From Anabaena sp. FACHB-1237 (GTDB taxonomy: Bacteria > Cyanobacteriota > Cyanobacteriia > Cyanobacteriales > Nostocaceae): 64,000 nucleotides of DNA. Location: assembly GCF_014696225.1 (NCBI RefSeq), contig NZ_JACJPV010000012.1, positions 1 through 64,000 of the forward strand. Reading direction: 5' to 3'. Every line of letters starts with the position of its first letter. The first letter of the stretch is position 1. Made by a program: the position numbers and the translations under genes. The notes beneath the pieces are model-generated. The model did no database searches. It worked only from the letters and a program-made list of their open reading frames with translations, and was not told the origin of the DNA. Positions 48,641 to 57,439 of this stretch are shown piece after piece.

Positions 48641-49098
48641 GTTTAGTTGTGCCCATAACTAAACACAATTGACCGTCTTTTGATTAGACATAGGGGTGAA
48701 AATTGGTATTGCTGAACTAAAGAAATCAAGTACAGGTAATCTCAATGGCAAGTTATTGGTTATGGTAGGATAAAGATGGTAATTTGTTAGTTTGGGTTTT
48801 ATAACAAATTGCTAAAGAAAGAGTAGAAAAAAGAGAAATTCATAGCTTACTTAGTTTCTCAAGGAATTAATCCCAATAATTTAGCAAATAAGCTGTTGTG
48901 CTTTTAACTTGAATAATTAATACAAGCAAGATGCTTGTGCTACTGTAACTTTAGGTTTTTTAATTATACAGTGAGTGCTGCACATTAGCTTACCTAAGAT
49001 GTAGCTATTCAGATGCCCTCACCGATTTCTGGAATAATTCAGGGATCTTCTTCACCTAAGTGTTATAATTAGTTTAGTTAATTTATTGATTATCTATT
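48641..49098. other. spacer with a decayed frame and MITE C
   Basis: Around 48745-48870 a reading frame (MASYWLW, stop, DKDGNLLVWVL, stop, QIAKERVEKREIHSLLSF) looks like a decayed gene of unknown kind. A full MITE C copy occupies 48889-48992. A promoter for the next gene should lie after it. Confidence 0.4.
48889..48992. mobile_element. MITE family C, 104 bp
   Basis: Starts TAAGCTGTTGTGCTTTTAAC and ends GCTGCACATTAGCTTA. Same orientation as 41907-42010 and almost identical to it. Confidence 0.87.
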
Positions 49099-49587
49099 AT
49101 GGTGCAATATACTCTTACAGCAAATCCAGAATTAATCATTACAGTTCCGGGGAAAGATTCTAGTAAAGCTCGTGATAAAGCTATGGATCAATTAATGGAG
49201 TTGATGGAAAGTGGTAAACTATCAACAGAATTAGAATCAGGTTTTAGTCCTCAAGAATTAATTGAGGTAAAAGAACCTGTAATAGATGTTAGTAGTAAAG
49301 AAGATGAGATTACTCAATCTGTACAAATTTTGAGTAACTTAGCAACTTTAAAATTAAAAGTACAAGAATCAAGAACTGAGGCTTTAGAAGTGCGTAAAGC
49401 TATTGATATATTATTTTCTGATCAGTGTGTAACTGAGGAAGAGATTACCCAACTAAAAGAAGGTTTTAAAGTTTTAAAAAATTTCGCTCAAGCTAATATA
49501 CGTTATCAAGAAGCACGAGGAAAAGCTGAACAAGCTAGGGAAATTTTAGATCAAGCATTAAAAGGACAGTTGACAGTTGACAGTTGA
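49099..49587 (+). CDS. hypothetical coiled-coil protein
   Basis: A 162-residue protein that I do not recognise. The N-terminus (YTLTANPELIITVPGKDSSKARDKAMDQLMELMESGKL) resembles a small dsRBD-like or regulatory fold, but not convincingly. Residues 80-160 are helical with coiled-coil character (LKLKVQESRTEALEVRKAI, QANIRYQEARGKAEQAREILDQAL). The last residues (GQLTVDS) and the stop codon come from a GACAGTT heptamer array, so the C-terminus has probably been replaced by repeat DNA. Confidence 0.65.
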   Translation: MVQYTLTANPELIITVPGKDSSKARDKAMDQLMELMESGKLSTELESGFSPQELIEVKEPVIDVSSKEDEITQSVQILSNLATLKLKVQESRTEALEVRKAIDILFSDQCVTEEEITQLKEGFKVLKNFAQANIRYQEARGKAEQAREILDQALKGQLTVDS

Positions 49588-49633
49588 TAGTGGACAGTTG
49601 AGAGTTGACAGTGGACAGTTGATAGTTGACACT
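49567..49633. repeat. heptanucleotide array GACAGTT
   Basis: About nine units of GACAGTT and variants (GATAGTG, GAGAGTT). It starts inside the end of the preceding gene and supplies its stop codon. Confidence 0.85.
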
Positions 49634-49693
49634 ACTATCCCTAGATGGTCTATGTTCTGAATTTCTATTTCTTGAGGTTTTAATTTCACAACA
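49633..49693 (-). pseudogene. possible IS1634/DUF4277 transposase N-terminal scrap
   Basis: The minus strand reads VVKLKPQEIEIQNIDHLGIV, like the QNLDHLGIVAGI start of DUF4277-type transposases. It is cut by the heptamer array. Only about 20 residues are left, so the assignment is weak. Confidence 0.3.
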
Positions 49694-50159
49694 GTTTCCT
49701 CTACTTGTCTATTGTGATTCTCTCATTTCTTGCTTTCTAAATAATGAATTTTTTAATCATCTTGAATTTTCTTTTTCTTTCGGCATCTTTAGGAAACTTT
49801 ACTTTCTCACATCACTCTCCTTTTAATGCTACTTCTTCTCATTAAGACTCTTTCTATTTAATTTATTTTTAGTTTTTATGTACTACTTCTTCGGCTTTTT
49901 TGATCTGTGCCAGTTCAGGGTGCGGAATGTGGGTTATATAACTCTGCTTATACGATTAAAATAGTTCTTGCTTATAAAACTGATGTCAACAGATTTTTAC
50001 CATCATGTCAATACCTAAACCTAAAAAAAATTCAGCAACTTTCGCACCAGTATGTTAATATTTAGCTAAAAGACGTATATGTATAAATTAACTGTTGCAT
50101 AAACTTTTAATTTATATTTCTCAATAGAGAAAAATCTTGTAATGGGGTATCTTGCCCAT
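49694..50159. other. AT-rich spacer, no gene seen
   Basis: There is a frame on the plus strand around 49626-49826, but its composition (Phe/Leu/Ser-rich) suggests it is the shadow of DNA without coding use. A GTGCGGAATGTGGG motif at about 49919 recurs at about 54714. Confidence 0.45.
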
Positions 50160-50216
50160 GATAATGATAATTATCTCCTTATATCATCATGATAATTACA
50201 TAAGTTAGCGATAATT
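50160..50216. promoter_or_regulatory. Fur-box-like GATAAT cluster upstream of the ankyrin gene
   Basis: GATAATGATAATTATC at 50160-50175 matches the first half of the classical Fur box (GATAAT in 6-base arrays). Two more GATAATTA units follow at 50191 and 50210. It lies about 90-145 bases before the ankyrin gene. Iron control is a hypothesis; the DNA is AT-rich and chance matches are possible. Confidence 0.35.
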
Positions 50217-50303
50217 ATAGAACTTAAAATGTCTCATAATTTATTTTCCATTATTTCCCAAGGCTAATTAACACAAAAAATCGGTTTCATTAGGATAGAC
50301 AAG

Positions 50304-51587
50304 ATGACTGAAAATAATGATATTTTGCTGTTAAATGCAGCAAAGGCTGGTAATATCCAGCAATTATCTCAAATATTGGCTACTGGTGTGAAAGTAGATG
50401 CTTGTGATACACATGGTACAACAGCGTTAATGTTTGCAGCTAACTTAGGTTATACAGAAGTTGTGCGATCGCTCGTTCACGCAGGTGCTAATATTAATTT
50501 AAAAAGGAGAACTTATAGTTTAACAGCTTTAATGCTTGCAGCTACAGCTAATCAAAAAGACATAGTAAAACTATTAATTGCTCAAGGAGCAGATATTAAT
50601 GCTATGAATGAAGATGGTAGTACAGCATTAATGGCAGCAGTTGTGAAAGGGCATATTGAGATAGTAAATATTTTATTAGCGGCTGGTGCGGATGTAGAAA
50701 TTGCTGATCATGACGAGGACACAGCCTTAAAATTAGCAATTAAGCATCAACAAACAGAAATAGTCAAAGCACTATTAGAAAATCATGATATAGTGAATCA
50801 GCAAAATCAAGAAGGTGAAACAGCCTTAATGATAGCAGCCGATTTAGGATATACAGAAATCGTGCAAATATTGATATCATTAGGGGCAGATGTCAACCTA
50901 AAAAACAGCGATGGAGAAACAGCATTATTAGCAGCAGTAGCCACAGGAAACACAGACATAGTAATTAATTTATTAGATGCAGGTGCAGAAATAAATCATC
51001 AAGATCAAGATGGAGAAACAGCATTACACATTGCAGTAGTAGAAGAATACATTGATGTAGTGACAATCTTATTACAAAGAGGTGCAAACTGTGAAATCAG
51101 AAATAACTTAGGAGATACACCATTATTAATAGCAGCATTTCAAGGATATGCAAATGTTGTAGTCATATTAATTAAAGCAGGGGCAAATATAGAAGAGAAA
51201 AATTTGGGAGAAGTACCATTAACATTAGCCATATCCCAAGGACATCAAGACACAGTAAAAGTATTATTAGATCATGGTGCTAATATGAACAAGTTAGCAG
51301 ATGATGGAGCAACACCATTAATTAAATCACTCACAGGTAATCATCCAGAAATATTCAAAATGTTATTAACCAAAGGAGTGGATGTCAACTATCCAGATTA
51401 TAATGGTGCAACACCATTAATGTGGGCAGTTTCCCAAGGATTTGCTCAGGCTGTAGTTACCTTATTACAAGCCGGAGCGAATGTAAACGCCAAAAATCGT
51501 GGTGGTTATACAGCCTTAATGATTGCAGAATTGCACAATTATCGAGGTATTGCCAATATTTTACGACAAGCTGGATCTATTGATTAG
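50304..51587 (+). CDS. ankyrin-repeat protein
   Basis: A 427-residue protein made almost entirely of about twelve 33-residue ankyrin repeats (consensus DGETALMIAADLGYTEIVQILISLGADVNLKN split across repeats). There is no signal peptide or added domain. It should be a cytoplasmic interaction solenoid; partners are not known. Its upstream region carries GATAAT repeats. A HIP1 site lies within the gene near 50467. Confidence 0.93.
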   Translation: MTENNDILLLNAAKAGNIQQLSQILATGVKVDACDTHGTTALMFAANLGYTEVVRSLVHAGANINLKRRTYSLTALMLAATANQKDIVKLLIAQGADINAMNEDGSTALMAAVVKGHIEIVNILLAAGADVEIADHDEDTALKLAIKHQQTEIVKALLENHDIVNQQNQEGETALMIAADLGYTEIVQILISLGADVNLKNSDGETALLAAVATGNTDIVINLLDAGAEINHQDQDGETALHIAVVEEYIDVVTILLQRGANCEIRNNLGDTPLLIAAFQGYANVVVILIKAGANIEEKNLGEVPLTLAISQGHQDTVKVLLDHGANMNKLADDGATPLIKSLTGNHPEIFKMLLTKGVDVNYPDYNGATPLMWAVSQGFAQAVVTLLQAGANVNAKNRGGYTALMIAELHNYRGIANILRQAGSID

Positions 51588-51627
51588 CTATCAACCGTCA
51601 GTCGTCAGTAGAGGTTTAGCAGTGCTC

Positions 51628-51836
51628 ATTGGTGTTAACTTAAGGTACAACCCATAGCCTGACTGGGAATAAATTCCTATGTCTAATAGCAAAATTCATA
51701 AACAAGATGACTAAATAACCAGAACATTTTTTAAATTGTTTAGTTTACTTTAGTAAACTTTAGTGATTAGCCTGGAATTTCCAGGCGCGAGTGTCAGCCA
51801 AACAAATAAGCCATCCATAGCTTAAATTGACACCAA
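51628..51836 (+). ncRNA. candidate structured RNA, copy B
   Basis: Homologous to copy A at 48372-48640. Here the ends can pair: ATTGGTGTTAA at 51628-51638 with TTGACACCAAT at 51826-51836, with one G-U pair. A strong inner hairpin GCCTGGAA/TTCCAGGC lies at about 51769-51785. It lies 58 bases before ilvA, so it could also be a leader. No terminator follows. Confidence 0.5.
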
Positions 51837-51893
51837 TAAACACTACTAAACCCGAAACACCCCACACTCCCTTATTCCCCACTCCCTACTCCC

Positions 51894-53405
51894 ATGCTTT
51901 GTGATTATCTAGTACAAATACTGACAGCCCGCGTTTATGATGTAGCCCAAGAAACACCATTAGAATACGCTCCCAATCTCTCTAACCGCATCAATAATAA
52001 GCTGTTTCTCAAACGAGAAGATATGCAATCTGTGTTTTCCTTTAAACTAAGAGGTGCATATAATAAAATGGCTAACCTACCCGCAGATTTACTTAATCAA
52101 GGTGTAATTGCTGCTTCTGCTGGAAATCATGCTCAAGGTGTCGCTTTAGCTGCTAGTTGCTTAGGCACAAAAGCAATTATTGTTATGCCTACAACCACTC
52201 CTTTAGTCAAAATAAATGCCGTTAAAGCACGAAGCGGAGAAGTAGTTTTATACGGTAATACTTATGATGATGCTTATACCCATGCGCGTCAACTAGAAGC
52301 AGAAAAAGGGTTAACCTTTATTCATCCCTTTGATGATCCTGATGTCATAGCCGGACAGGGTACTATAGGTATGGAAATATTACGCCAATATCAACAACCT
52401 ATTCATGCTATATTCGTGGCTATTGGAGGAGGTGGACTAATCGCGGGTATTGCAGCCTATGTAAAAAGGTTACGCCCTGAGATTAAAATTATCGGGGTTG
52501 AACCTGTAGATGCTAACGCCATGTACCAATCCTTAAAAGCAGGCAGAAGAATACGACTATCTCAAGTAGGTTTATTTGCTGATGGTGTAGCGGTTAGAGA
52601 AGTAGGTGAAGAAACTTTTCGCCTGTGTCAGCAATATGTAGATGACATTATTTTAGTAGATACCGATGCTACTTGTGCTGCAATTAAAGATGTTTTTGAA
52701 GATACTCGTTCTATTTTAGAGCCTGCGGGAGCATTAGCGATCGCTGGCGCAAAACTTTATGCCCAAAGAGAACAAATCACAAATCAAACCTTAATAGCTG
52801 TAGCCTGTGGCGCAAATATGAACTTTGATAGATTACGATTTGTAGCAGAAAGAGCAGAATTTGGAGAATGTCGAGAAGCGATATTTGCTGTAACTATTCC
52901 TGAAGAAAGAGGAAGTTTAAGAAAATTTTGCGAATGTATTGGTAAACGTAACCTCACAGAATTTAACTATCGCATAGCGGATGAAAAAGAAGCTCATATT
53001 TTCGTAGGAGTACAAATAGAAAATCGTGCTGATGCGGCTAAAATGGTGGATAAATTTCAATCTCAAGGTTTAAAAACCCTAGACTTAAGCGATGATGAAT
53101 TAACAAAACTTCATCTGAGACATACAGTAGGAGGACATTCACTTTTAGCCCACAATGAACTATTATATAGATTTGAATTTCCTGAACGTCCGGGTGCTTT
53201 AATGCAGTTTGTAACTTCCATGTCTCCTGATTGGAATATTAGTTTATTTCATTATCGCAATAATGGTTCTGATTATGGCAGAATCGTAGTGGGAATACAA
53301 GTTCCACCTCATGAAATGCAAGAATGGCAATCATTTCTGCACTCTTTAGGTTATCAATATTGGGATGAAAGTAATAACCCTGCCTATAAACTGTTTTTAG
53401 GATGA
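51894..53405 (+). CDS. ilvA: threonine ammonia-lyase, biosynthetic
   Basis: IlvA makes 2-oxobutanoate from threonine, the first step of isoleucine synthesis. The 503-residue PLP enzyme has the Schiff-base K51 in FSFKLRGAYNKM, SAGNHAQGVALAA, the phosphate-binding VAIGGGGLIAG and ACGANMNFDR. Two ACT-like regulatory domains follow from about residue 325 (REAIFAVTIPEERGSLRKFCE and LLYRFEFPERPGALMQFVTS), for isoleucine feedback. Confidence 0.96.
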   Translation: MLCDYLVQILTARVYDVAQETPLEYAPNLSNRINNKLFLKREDMQSVFSFKLRGAYNKMANLPADLLNQGVIAASAGNHAQGVALAASCLGTKAIIVMPTTTPLVKINAVKARSGEVVLYGNTYDDAYTHARQLEAEKGLTFIHPFDDPDVIAGQGTIGMEILRQYQQPIHAIFVAIGGGGLIAGIAAYVKRLRPEIKIIGVEPVDANAMYQSLKAGRRIRLSQVGLFADGVAVREVGEETFRLCQQYVDDIILVDTDATCAAIKDVFEDTRSILEPAGALAIAGAKLYAQREQITNQTLIAVACGANMNFDRLRFVAERAEFGECREAIFAVTIPEERGSLRKFCECIGKRNLTEFNYRIADEKEAHIFVGVQIENRADAAKMVDKFQSQGLKTLDLSDDELTKLHLRHTVGGHSLLAHNELLYRFEFPERPGALMQFVTSMSPDWNISLFHYRNNGSDYGRIVVGIQVPPHEMQEWQSFLHSLGYQYWDESNNPAYKLFLG

Positions 53406-53521
53406 ACTAATAGTTTATCTCACGCAGAGGCGCAAAGTTACAGAGAGTAAGAGTTACGGAGAGTAAGAGTTTCAGAGGTGAGATTTTTTGCTTTAATATG
53501 TCAATTCATCAAGATAATTAT

Positions 53522-53977
53522 ATGCGGTTTCTAGTTTTTCCTCGGTTATCACAGTTGTTAGTTGCTGTTATTTTCACAGGTTTAATGTTTTTTATTCCTG
53601 TAAATAACAGTTATGCTATACAAAGTTTGGCACCTTGTCCCGTTTCTCCTAATTGTGCTGTTAGTCAAAATCCAGATCCGGATCATGCTATTGATCCTAT
53701 AATTTATCATGTTGATCAAAAAACCGCTAAAGACACTTTATTAAAGGTTCTTTCTGTTGTTCCCCGTACTGAAGTAATAGAGCAAGCTGATAATTATATT
53801 CATGCTATTTCTAAAAGTCGCATTTTTAAGTTTGTAGATGATGTGGAATTTTATTTTCCTGCTAATGAGTCAGTGATTCATATTCGCTCTGCTTCTCGTG
53901 TAGGAGAGTCTGATTTTGGTGTTAACCGCAGACGTTTAGAACAAATCCGTCTCGCTTTGCAGGATTTGAAAATCTAA
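53522..53977 (+). CDS. DUF1499 exported protein
   Basis: A 151-residue protein with a signal peptide (FLVFPRLSQLLVAVIFTGLMFF, cut near SYA-IQSL) and a DUF1499 domain (LAPCPVSPNCAVSQNP at the start, FVDDVEFYFPANESVIHIRSASRVGESDFGVNRRRLEQIRLAL). Two ATG codons fit; I prefer 53522 over 53498 as it puts the hydrophobic core next to the start. Function of the family is unknown. The upstream DNA is a CAGAGAG-type repeat. Confidence 0.87.
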   Translation: MRFLVFPRLSQLLVAVIFTGLMFFIPVNNSYAIQSLAPCPVSPNCAVSQNPDPDHAIDPIIYHVDQKTAKDTLLKVLSVVPRTEVIEQADNYIHAISKSRIFKFVDDVEFYFPANESVIHIRSASRVGESDFGVNRRRLEQIRLALQDLKI

Positions 53978-54002
53978 GGTAGAAATCTAAGTTAGGATAG
54001 CT

Positions 54003-54470
54003 ATGAACTCTGTAAAATCGGCAAATTATTGGTTAATGAAATCAGAACCAGATGTTTATAGTATTCTTGATTTACAACGAGAACATGATACTATTTGGGA
54101 TGGTGTGCGAAATTATCAAGCTCGTAATTTCTTGAGACAAATGAAATTAGGAGATTTAGCTTTTTTCTATCATTCTAATAGTACACCTCCGGGAATTGTG
54201 GGATTAATGAAGATAGTTAAAACTGATGTGGTTGATCTTACACAATTTGAACCTACTAGTAAATATTATGATCCTAAATCCACTTCTGATTCTCCTAGAT
54301 GGCACACTGTGACTGTGCAGTTTGTGGAGGCTTTTCCTGAGATTATTTCTTTAGCTACTCTCAAAGAACAATTTACTGCTGATGATTTACTTTTAGTCAG
54401 GCCAGGAAATCGTTTATCTGTGATGCCTATCTGTGTGGATGTAGCTAATAGAATATTAGTTTATCGCTGA
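54003..54470 (+). CDS. EVE domain protein
   Basis: A 155-residue EVE-domain protein (NYWLMKSEPDVYSILDLQRE, WDGVRNYQARNFLRQMKLGDLAFFYHSN, VRPGNRLSVMPI). EVE is related to PUA and YTH and is thought to read modified bases in DNA or RNA; it occurs both in housekeeping and in restriction contexts. The position, 25 bases after the DUF1499 gene, suggests a shared transcript. The protein is full length. Confidence 0.93.
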   Translation: MNSVKSANYWLMKSEPDVYSILDLQREHDTIWDGVRNYQARNFLRQMKLGDLAFFYHSNSTPPGIVGLMKIVKTDVVDLTQFEPTSKYYDPKSTSDSPRWHTVTVQFVEAFPEIISLATLKEQFTADDLLLVRPGNRLSVMPICVDVANRILVYR

Positions 54471-54769
54471 TTATTACTGAAATATTTTTTGGATAAATAA
54501 CTTAGAATTGATATCTTGACCAAAAATCTGGGATACAACCTATCTTCCGCACCCTCAACTGTCACAATCGGTTTTTACCGTTTTTTATGATAACATGAGG
54601 TTGTATTGTATACTAATTCTCAAAAAATTAACGGAGGTAGGATGGCAGCAAGGCATAATTTATATCCAAAAATCAAGAGAAAATTAAGTGATAATACCAT
54701 GTGACACCCCAGGGTGCGGAATGTGGGATCAAAAATTTAGGGGTTTAGTCTTGCTAAACCCTGATTAAC
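54471..54769. other. spacer with a tiny frame of unclear status
   Basis: A 20-codon frame (54642-54704, MAARHNLYPKIKRKLSDNTM) has a strong GGAGG ribosome site. It may be the start of a lost gene or a real small peptide. CAGGGTGCGGAATGTGGG follows. A GTTTAGTCTTGCTAAACCCTGATT palindrome at about 54744-54768 may end the SagB-type gene. Confidence 0.4.
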
Positions 54770-56302
54770 TTATCTAGGTCTGCCCAAAGTAGTGATGTAT
54801 AATACTGCTTCATCAATGGGAATACCTAAAACTTCATTAACTTGATCATCAAAGAAACCTCCAATACCACTAACACCTAAATTCATCCGAATAGCGGCCA
54901 AATTCAGTCTTTGACCGAGAATGCCAGCATCTAAATGTAAATAACGATATACGCGATCGCCATATTTCGCAATGGCAGTTTTTAAATCTGCCGTATGAAA
55001 TAATACCACAGCCGCATCTCGGCCTAATTCTTGTCCCAAACAGAGAAAATGCAATTCTCGACGGAAATTTTTAAAGCGAATTTGCCGTAATTCTTGAGCA
55101 TTTGGGGCATAATAATAACAACCGGAATCTAAACCCTCTACTCCAGAAACAGCAATAAAAGTTTCAATTAAATTCAAGTCCAGATAGTCAGGATGAGGAT
55201 CTAAATTTTGATCAATATAATTTTGGGGTTGATAAGTAAAATCTAATAAGGCTTTAAGTTCGGCAAAAGTTAAATTTTCTCCACTATAAGCCCTAGTAGA
55301 ACGTCGTTTATAAATGGTATTTGATAATTCTGATAAATTTTCTCCCCAATTAATTGGTTTAGTTTTTGTAGATATTTTATCACAAAAGGGGAAGTTATAT
55401 TTATCGCTTAAACCAACAGTTGGTTCTACTTGTAATAAATTCCAATTTACATTGGTAGTCGGAGCAATTTGGGTATTTTTATGAAAATATTTTAATAATT
55501 GGCCATCAGGAATAAAGGGATAAGTAGTTTCTGTAGTGGAGGGTAAAGCAGCAGGTTTAAGAGGTAGATTTTGTCGCACATCTAATAAATCAGCTAAAGT
55601 AATTATGGCTGTTGCTCCTTCATTTTCTGGATCAATATACAATAAATCATTAATAGCTTCATCTACAAAACCAGCAATTAAATGGGAACGATAATCACTA
55701 ATATTAGCTGCTAATTGAATATTGCCTAAAAGATGACCAGTATCTAATAGAATACGCCGATAAGCGCGGTCTTCATAACGCCAAGCAGAACGGTAAAAAA
55801 TGCCAGTTGTAATAATAGCTAATTGGGTATTTTCTAGGGAAGGATGCCAAAAAGTAGCAGCTTGTAATGAAGGCCAAACATCACTTTCCCAATAGTACAC
55901 TAAAGAATGAGTGCGACATTGATAATTATATAATCCCGGTGGTAATAACGGCGTACCACGAGACACTATATACAATTCTGCTGGGTATAAACCCCCAGCA
56001 CTAGGGGCAGAACGTAGGTAAACTGCGCTACCCATAGATGGCATTCTTGCGGTTAAGCCGTAACTGTGAAATAATAATTGAGATAGTCTTGACCACCATT
56101 GAGACTGGGGGTTATTTTTGATCGTGGCTGATGGTTGTTCTAAATATGGTTTTAGATCAATATTAGTACCGATTTTATACTCTTTAAAGGGTACAGGTTG
56201 TTTAGCCCAGTCTATTTGATGAGTTTTAGTGGCTAGGGTTTGGGGATCGTATTTAGTGCGATCGTGATAATGTTGGGCTATAGATTGATGTAGTTCTGGC
56301 AT
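54770..56302 (-). CDS. SagB/ThcOx-family (double nitroreductase) dehydrogenase
   Basis: A 510-residue protein made of two nitroreductase-like halves. The second has IYKRRSTRAYSGENLTFAELKALLDFTY and LGRDAAVVLFHTADL, LHLDAGILGQRLNLAAIRMNLGVSGIGGFFDDQVNEVLGI. The first half has LRSAPSAGGLYPAELYIV and YRRILLDTGHLLGNIQLAA. SagB enzymes oxidise azolines to azoles in RiPP synthesis using FMN. No YcaO cyclodehydratase or precursor peptide is seen nearby, so the substrate is open. Confidence 0.9.
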   Translation of the reverse strand: MPELHQSIAQHYHDRTKYDPQTLATKTHQIDWAKQPVPFKEYKIGTNIDLKPYLEQPSATIKNNPQSQWWSRLSQLLFHSYGLTARMPSMGSAVYLRSAPSAGGLYPAELYIVSRGTPLLPPGLYNYQCRTHSLVYYWESDVWPSLQAATFWHPSLENTQLAIITTGIFYRSAWRYEDRAYRRILLDTGHLLGNIQLAANISDYRSHLIAGFVDEAINDLLYIDPENEGATAIITLADLLDVRQNLPLKPAALPSTTETTYPFIPDGQLLKYFHKNTQIAPTTNVNWNLLQVEPTVGLSDKYNFPFCDKISTKTKPINWGENLSELSNTIYKRRSTRAYSGENLTFAELKALLDFTYQPQNYIDQNLDPHPDYLDLNLIETFIAVSGVEGLDSGCYYYAPNAQELRQIRFKNFRRELHFLCLGQELGRDAAVVLFHTADLKTAIAKYGDRVYRYLHLDAGILGQRLNLAAIRMNLGVSGIGGFFDDQVNEVLGIPIDEAVLYITTLGRPR

Positions 56303-56501
56303 AATATTTGTTTGATCCTAAAGTTAGTGATATTTTTGATCTTGACATTGTTGAGATATATTATTTCGTGTTGATCGGTACAATCTGAAAAATTCAACTA
56401 GAAAATTTAACTTGAAAATTTAACATTAAAAATTGTTGAATTTGGACGATGTTCTTGTACAAATTGGTTGTGAAACTATTTTCTCCTAACTAACTGCAAT
56501 T

Positions 56502-57356
56502 ATGAATGTACGTAATACTCTATCTACTAGTGATGTAAACATTTCTTACCTAGAATGGAATATAGGTCAAGAACCATTACTACTATTACATGGTATGGGT
56601 GATCATGCCTTAGTATGGTCAAGTCTAGGAGATTACTTAGCATCTAATTATCACATAGTTGCACCAGATATGCGTGGCCATGGTGAAAGTAGTAAACCCA
56701 TGAAAGATTATAGTTTTGCCAGCGCGATCGCTGACCTAGAATCTCTCATGGATCATTTACAATGGGATAATGCCCATATAGTCAGTCACTCATGGACTGG
56801 AAAACTCGCTGCAATTTGGGCTAGAGAAAATCCATCACGTTTAAAAAGTATTACACTTGTAGATCCCATTTTCATCTGGAAAATGCCCAGCTTGTTGAAA
56901 ATCACTTTTCCGCTTTTATATAAAGTATTGCCCTCTCTTAAAATTATGGGACCATTTAGTAGTTATGAAGAAGCAGAAAGCAAGATTAAACGACTCAGTC
57001 ACTATCAAACCTGGACAAATTTACAACAACAGGTTTTTCAAGGAGGAATAGAACAAAAACCCGATGGAACTTGGGGTAGTAAATTTACCATTGCTGCCCG
57101 TGATGGTATTTTTGATGAGGTGTTAGACGTAGCAGGTTTTATTCATCCTGTGGAGATACCCGCTTTATTGATACAACCAGAAAAAGGAGTAAACCGTCAA
57201 AATTGGCAAATTCAGCCTTATAAAACCAACTTAAAGAATCTTACCATCAAAAAAGTTCCTGGCAACCATTGGCCATTCTTAACCAACCCTACAGAATTTA
57301 ATCAAACCGTTGCTAATTTTCTCAAAATGACAATAGAGAACTTACACAAATATTAA
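56502..57356 (+). CDS. alpha/beta hydrolase
   Basis: A 284-residue alpha/beta hydrolase. The oxyanion region is LLLHGMGDHALVW, followed by VAPDMRGHGESSKP. The nucleophile elbow is S95-H-S97-W-T, where the usual first and last Gly are Ser and Thr; S97 is the likely nucleophile. The catalytic His is in VPGNHWPFL near residue 265. Substrate unknown. Confidence 0.88.
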   Translation: MNVRNTLSTSDVNISYLEWNIGQEPLLLLHGMGDHALVWSSLGDYLASNYHIVAPDMRGHGESSKPMKDYSFASAIADLESLMDHLQWDNAHIVSHSWTGKLAAIWARENPSRLKSITLVDPIFIWKMPSLLKITFPLLYKVLPSLKIMGPFSSYEEAESKIKRLSHYQTWTNLQQQVFQGGIEQKPDGTWGSKFTIAARDGIFDEVLDVAGFIHPVEIPALLIQPEKGVNRQNWQIQPYKTNLKNLTIKKVPGNHWPFLTNPTEFNQTVANFLKMTIENLHKY

Positions 57357-57439
57357 CATATAACCTCGTGCATCTGCGTTTGTATGCGTTGAATAATTAC
57401 CTTCAAGATTTAGAATTATCAATTATTTATGAGTCTTTT

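Noticed and set aside
49626-49826. 66-codon plus-strand frame rich in Phe, Leu and Ser
   Set aside because: Composition of non-coding AT-rich DNA; it starts inside a heptamer array.
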